The notes below the pieces were generated by a model, which saw nothing but the letters and a program-made list of their open reading frames with translations, searched no databases and was not told the DNA's origin. Both the position numbers and the translations under genes were made by a program. A stretch of DNA of 64,000 nt, from positions 434,001 through 498,000 of the forward strand of contig NZ_CP030104.1 in the NCBI RefSeq assembly GCF_003269425.1, read 5' to 3'. Positions 62,946 to 64,000 of this stretch are shown here, one piece after another. The stretch comes from Flagellimonas maritima (lineage in GTDB: Bacteria; Bacteroidota; Bacteroidia; Flavobacteriales; Flavobacteriaceae). Position 1 is the stretch's first letter. Every line of letters starts with the position of its first letter.

Positions 62946-64000
62946 ATGGAAACAATGACAAACGCTATAACAATCGAAAAATCGAAAACTTCTAAAATCC
63001 ATGATGTTGATTTTGAGAATCTTTCTTTTGGAAGTACCTACACGGACCATATGCTTGTCTGTGATTATGTTGATGGTGCATGGCAAACGCCAAAAATTAT
63101 TCCATATCAACCCATAACCTTAGAACCTTCCGCAAAAATTTTCCACTACGGGCAATCCATTTTTGAGGGAATGAAAGCTTATAAGGATGAAGCTGGCAAA
63201 GCTTGGCTGTTTAGACCTTTGGAAAACCACAAACGTTTGAATAAATCTGCTGAACGCTTGGCAATACCTGAACTCCCCGAGTCTTTTTTTATAGAAGGCC
63301 TTACGACCTTGCTCCAACTAGAGAAGGATTGGATTCCTGAAACACCTGGAAGTTCCTTATATATTAGACCTTTTATATTGGCTTCTGGAACTGGATTTCA
63401 TGCCTCACCGGCAGACGCATACAAGTTTATAATAGCCTGTGCGCCTTCCGGCTCCTATTTTTCAGGAAAGGTAAGGGTATTGATAGAAGAAAAATATTCC
63501 CGCTCTGCGAACGGCGGTGTCGGATATGCCAAAGCGGGCGGAAATTATGCAGGTCAGTTTTATCCAACGCAACTGGCTATTGAAAAGGGGTACAATCAAG
63601 TCATTTGGACGGATGACAACAATCATGAATATATTGAGGAAGCCGGTGCCATGAATATTTTTGCCCGTATCAATGACACCTTGATCACTGGACCTACAAG
63701 TGATCGCATCTTGGATGGCATAACCCGTAAAAGTATATTGGAAATTGCCAAAGACGAAGGAATAGATACCGAAGTGCGAAATATTACGGTCAACGAAGTA
63801 GTGCAAGCTGCGAAAGATGGAACGCTAAAAGAAATGTTCGGTGCGGGTACCGCAGCGGTCATATCCCCTATAGCTGGCTTTGGATATAAAGGGGTTGATT
63901 ATGACCTGCCTGAATTATCCGAAAGTTATGCAACACGACTCAAAAAAAGAATTACGGATATCCAGTACAATCGCGCTGAAGATAAGTTTGGATGGCGCTA
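62946..64000 (+). CDS. ilvE: Branched-chain amino acid aminotransferase, 3'-truncated by the window edge
   Basis: At least 351 codons from ATG 62946 (ATG 62955 is also possible); the frame runs off the right edge shortly before the expected end (DKFGWR). PLP fold type IV, class IIIa: HYGQSIFEGMKAYKDEAGKAWLFRP, then SANGGVGYAKAGGNYAGQFYPTQLA with the PLP lysine region, EEAGAMNIFARI, RKSILEIAKDEGI, GAGTAAVISP. Performs the last step of Val, Leu and Ile synthesis and the first of their breakdown. Divergent from DUF4920. Confidence 0.95.
   Translation, partial: METMTNAITIEKSKTSKIHDVDFENLSFGSTYTDHMLVCDYVDGAWQTPKIIPYQPITLEPSAKIFHYGQSIFEGMKAYKDEAGKAWLFRPLENHKRLNKSAERLAIPELPESFFIEGLTTLLQLEKDWIPETPGSSLYIRPFILASGTGFHASPADAYKFIIACAPSGSYFSGKVRVLIEEKYSRSANGGVGYAKAGGNYAGQFYPTQLAIEKGYNQVIWTDDNNHEYIEEAGAMNIFARINDTLITGPTSDRILDGITRKSILEIAKDEGIDTEVRNITVNEVVQAAKDGTLKEMFGAGTAAVISPIAGFGYKGVDYDLPELSESYATRLKKRITDIQYNRAEDKFGWR

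Noticed and set aside
1..64000. tRNA genes, rRNA, CRISPR arrays, prophage or integrative elements
   Set aside because: None could be recognised by eye: no repeated spacer pattern, no cloverleaf candidates noticed and no integrase or capsid-type genes. A dedicated RNA scan could still find a tRNA I missed.

Overview
The window is AT-rich chromosomal DNA from a member of the Bacteroidota, most likely a marine or soil Flavobacteriaceae species. The signs are: TAnnTTTG -7 promoter elements with an upstream TTG and almost no Shine-Dalgarno sequences; a type IX secretion (CHU_C, type B) sorting domain; a TonB-dependent receptor; a 315-aa NusB followed by DUF1573 and YajC genes; a DUF3276/PUR protein; and a cyclophilin-FKBP fusion. 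Gene density is high. I see no rRNA, tRNA, CRISPR array, integrase or transposase.

Layout. 1-4.3 kb: end of an SGNH hydrolase, a GH20 hexosaminidase lipoprotein, a convergent ruvX-def-DUF5606 operon and dapD. 4.3-8.8 kb: a small cluster for surface glycans (GT9, two GT2-type enzymes, a third GT-A-like enzyme and a membrane-anchored methyltransferase) with tail-to-tail overlaps. 8.8-12.3 kb: the decayed part of the window. It holds two diverged copies of the same C-terminal tail, a beta-gamma-crystallin lipoprotein gene with an in-frame stop, a very strong hairpin, then an intact CCA-type tRNA nucleotidyltransferase and a frameshifted stub of a four-helix-bundle gene that runs into ctaA. 12.3-23 kb: heme A synthase, a plasmid-ORF-3-like protein, a nucleoid-associated protein, an uncharacterised protein with kinase-like motifs, an ABC-2 transporter, a T9SS-exported protein, uvrB and an M20 peptidase. 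23-31 kb: hsp20, a TerB-like protein, sucC, a LON-domain protein, lysA, a secreted thioredoxin, a DUF819 transporter and guaB. 31-43 kb: a FecA-like receptor, HMG-CoA lyase, a LysE exporter, pyrD, pepT, a frameshifted YdeI-like gene, yajC-DUF1573-nusB (transcribed nusB first), an MsbA-like exporter and DUF3276. 43-53 kb: M14 peptidase, redox and stress proteins, 1-Cys peroxiredoxin, cspA, two sister single-pass micropeptides, the cyclophilin-FKBP protein, M28 peptidase and PPK2. 53-64 kb: an HTH-less NtrC-family regulator, DUF6268, MscS, a NatAB-type ABC pair, grpE-dnaJ, a TIGR01777 epimerase, mnmD, DUF4920 and the start of ilvE.

Functional themes. Most genes are housekeeping: DAP/lysine synthesis (dapD, lysA), nucleotides (pyrD, guaB), translation and RNA (def, cca, nusB, mnmD), repair (uvrB, ruvX) and proteostasis (hsp20, grpE-dnaJ, LON, the double PPIase). 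hsp20 and grpE-dnaJ share a 13-bp upstream motif that could be a common stress operator. The least expected items are the pair of 27/28-aa membrane peptides, the kinase-like hypothetical protein at 15.9 kb, the three separate disrupted genes, and the duplicated protein tails around the crystallin pseudogene.
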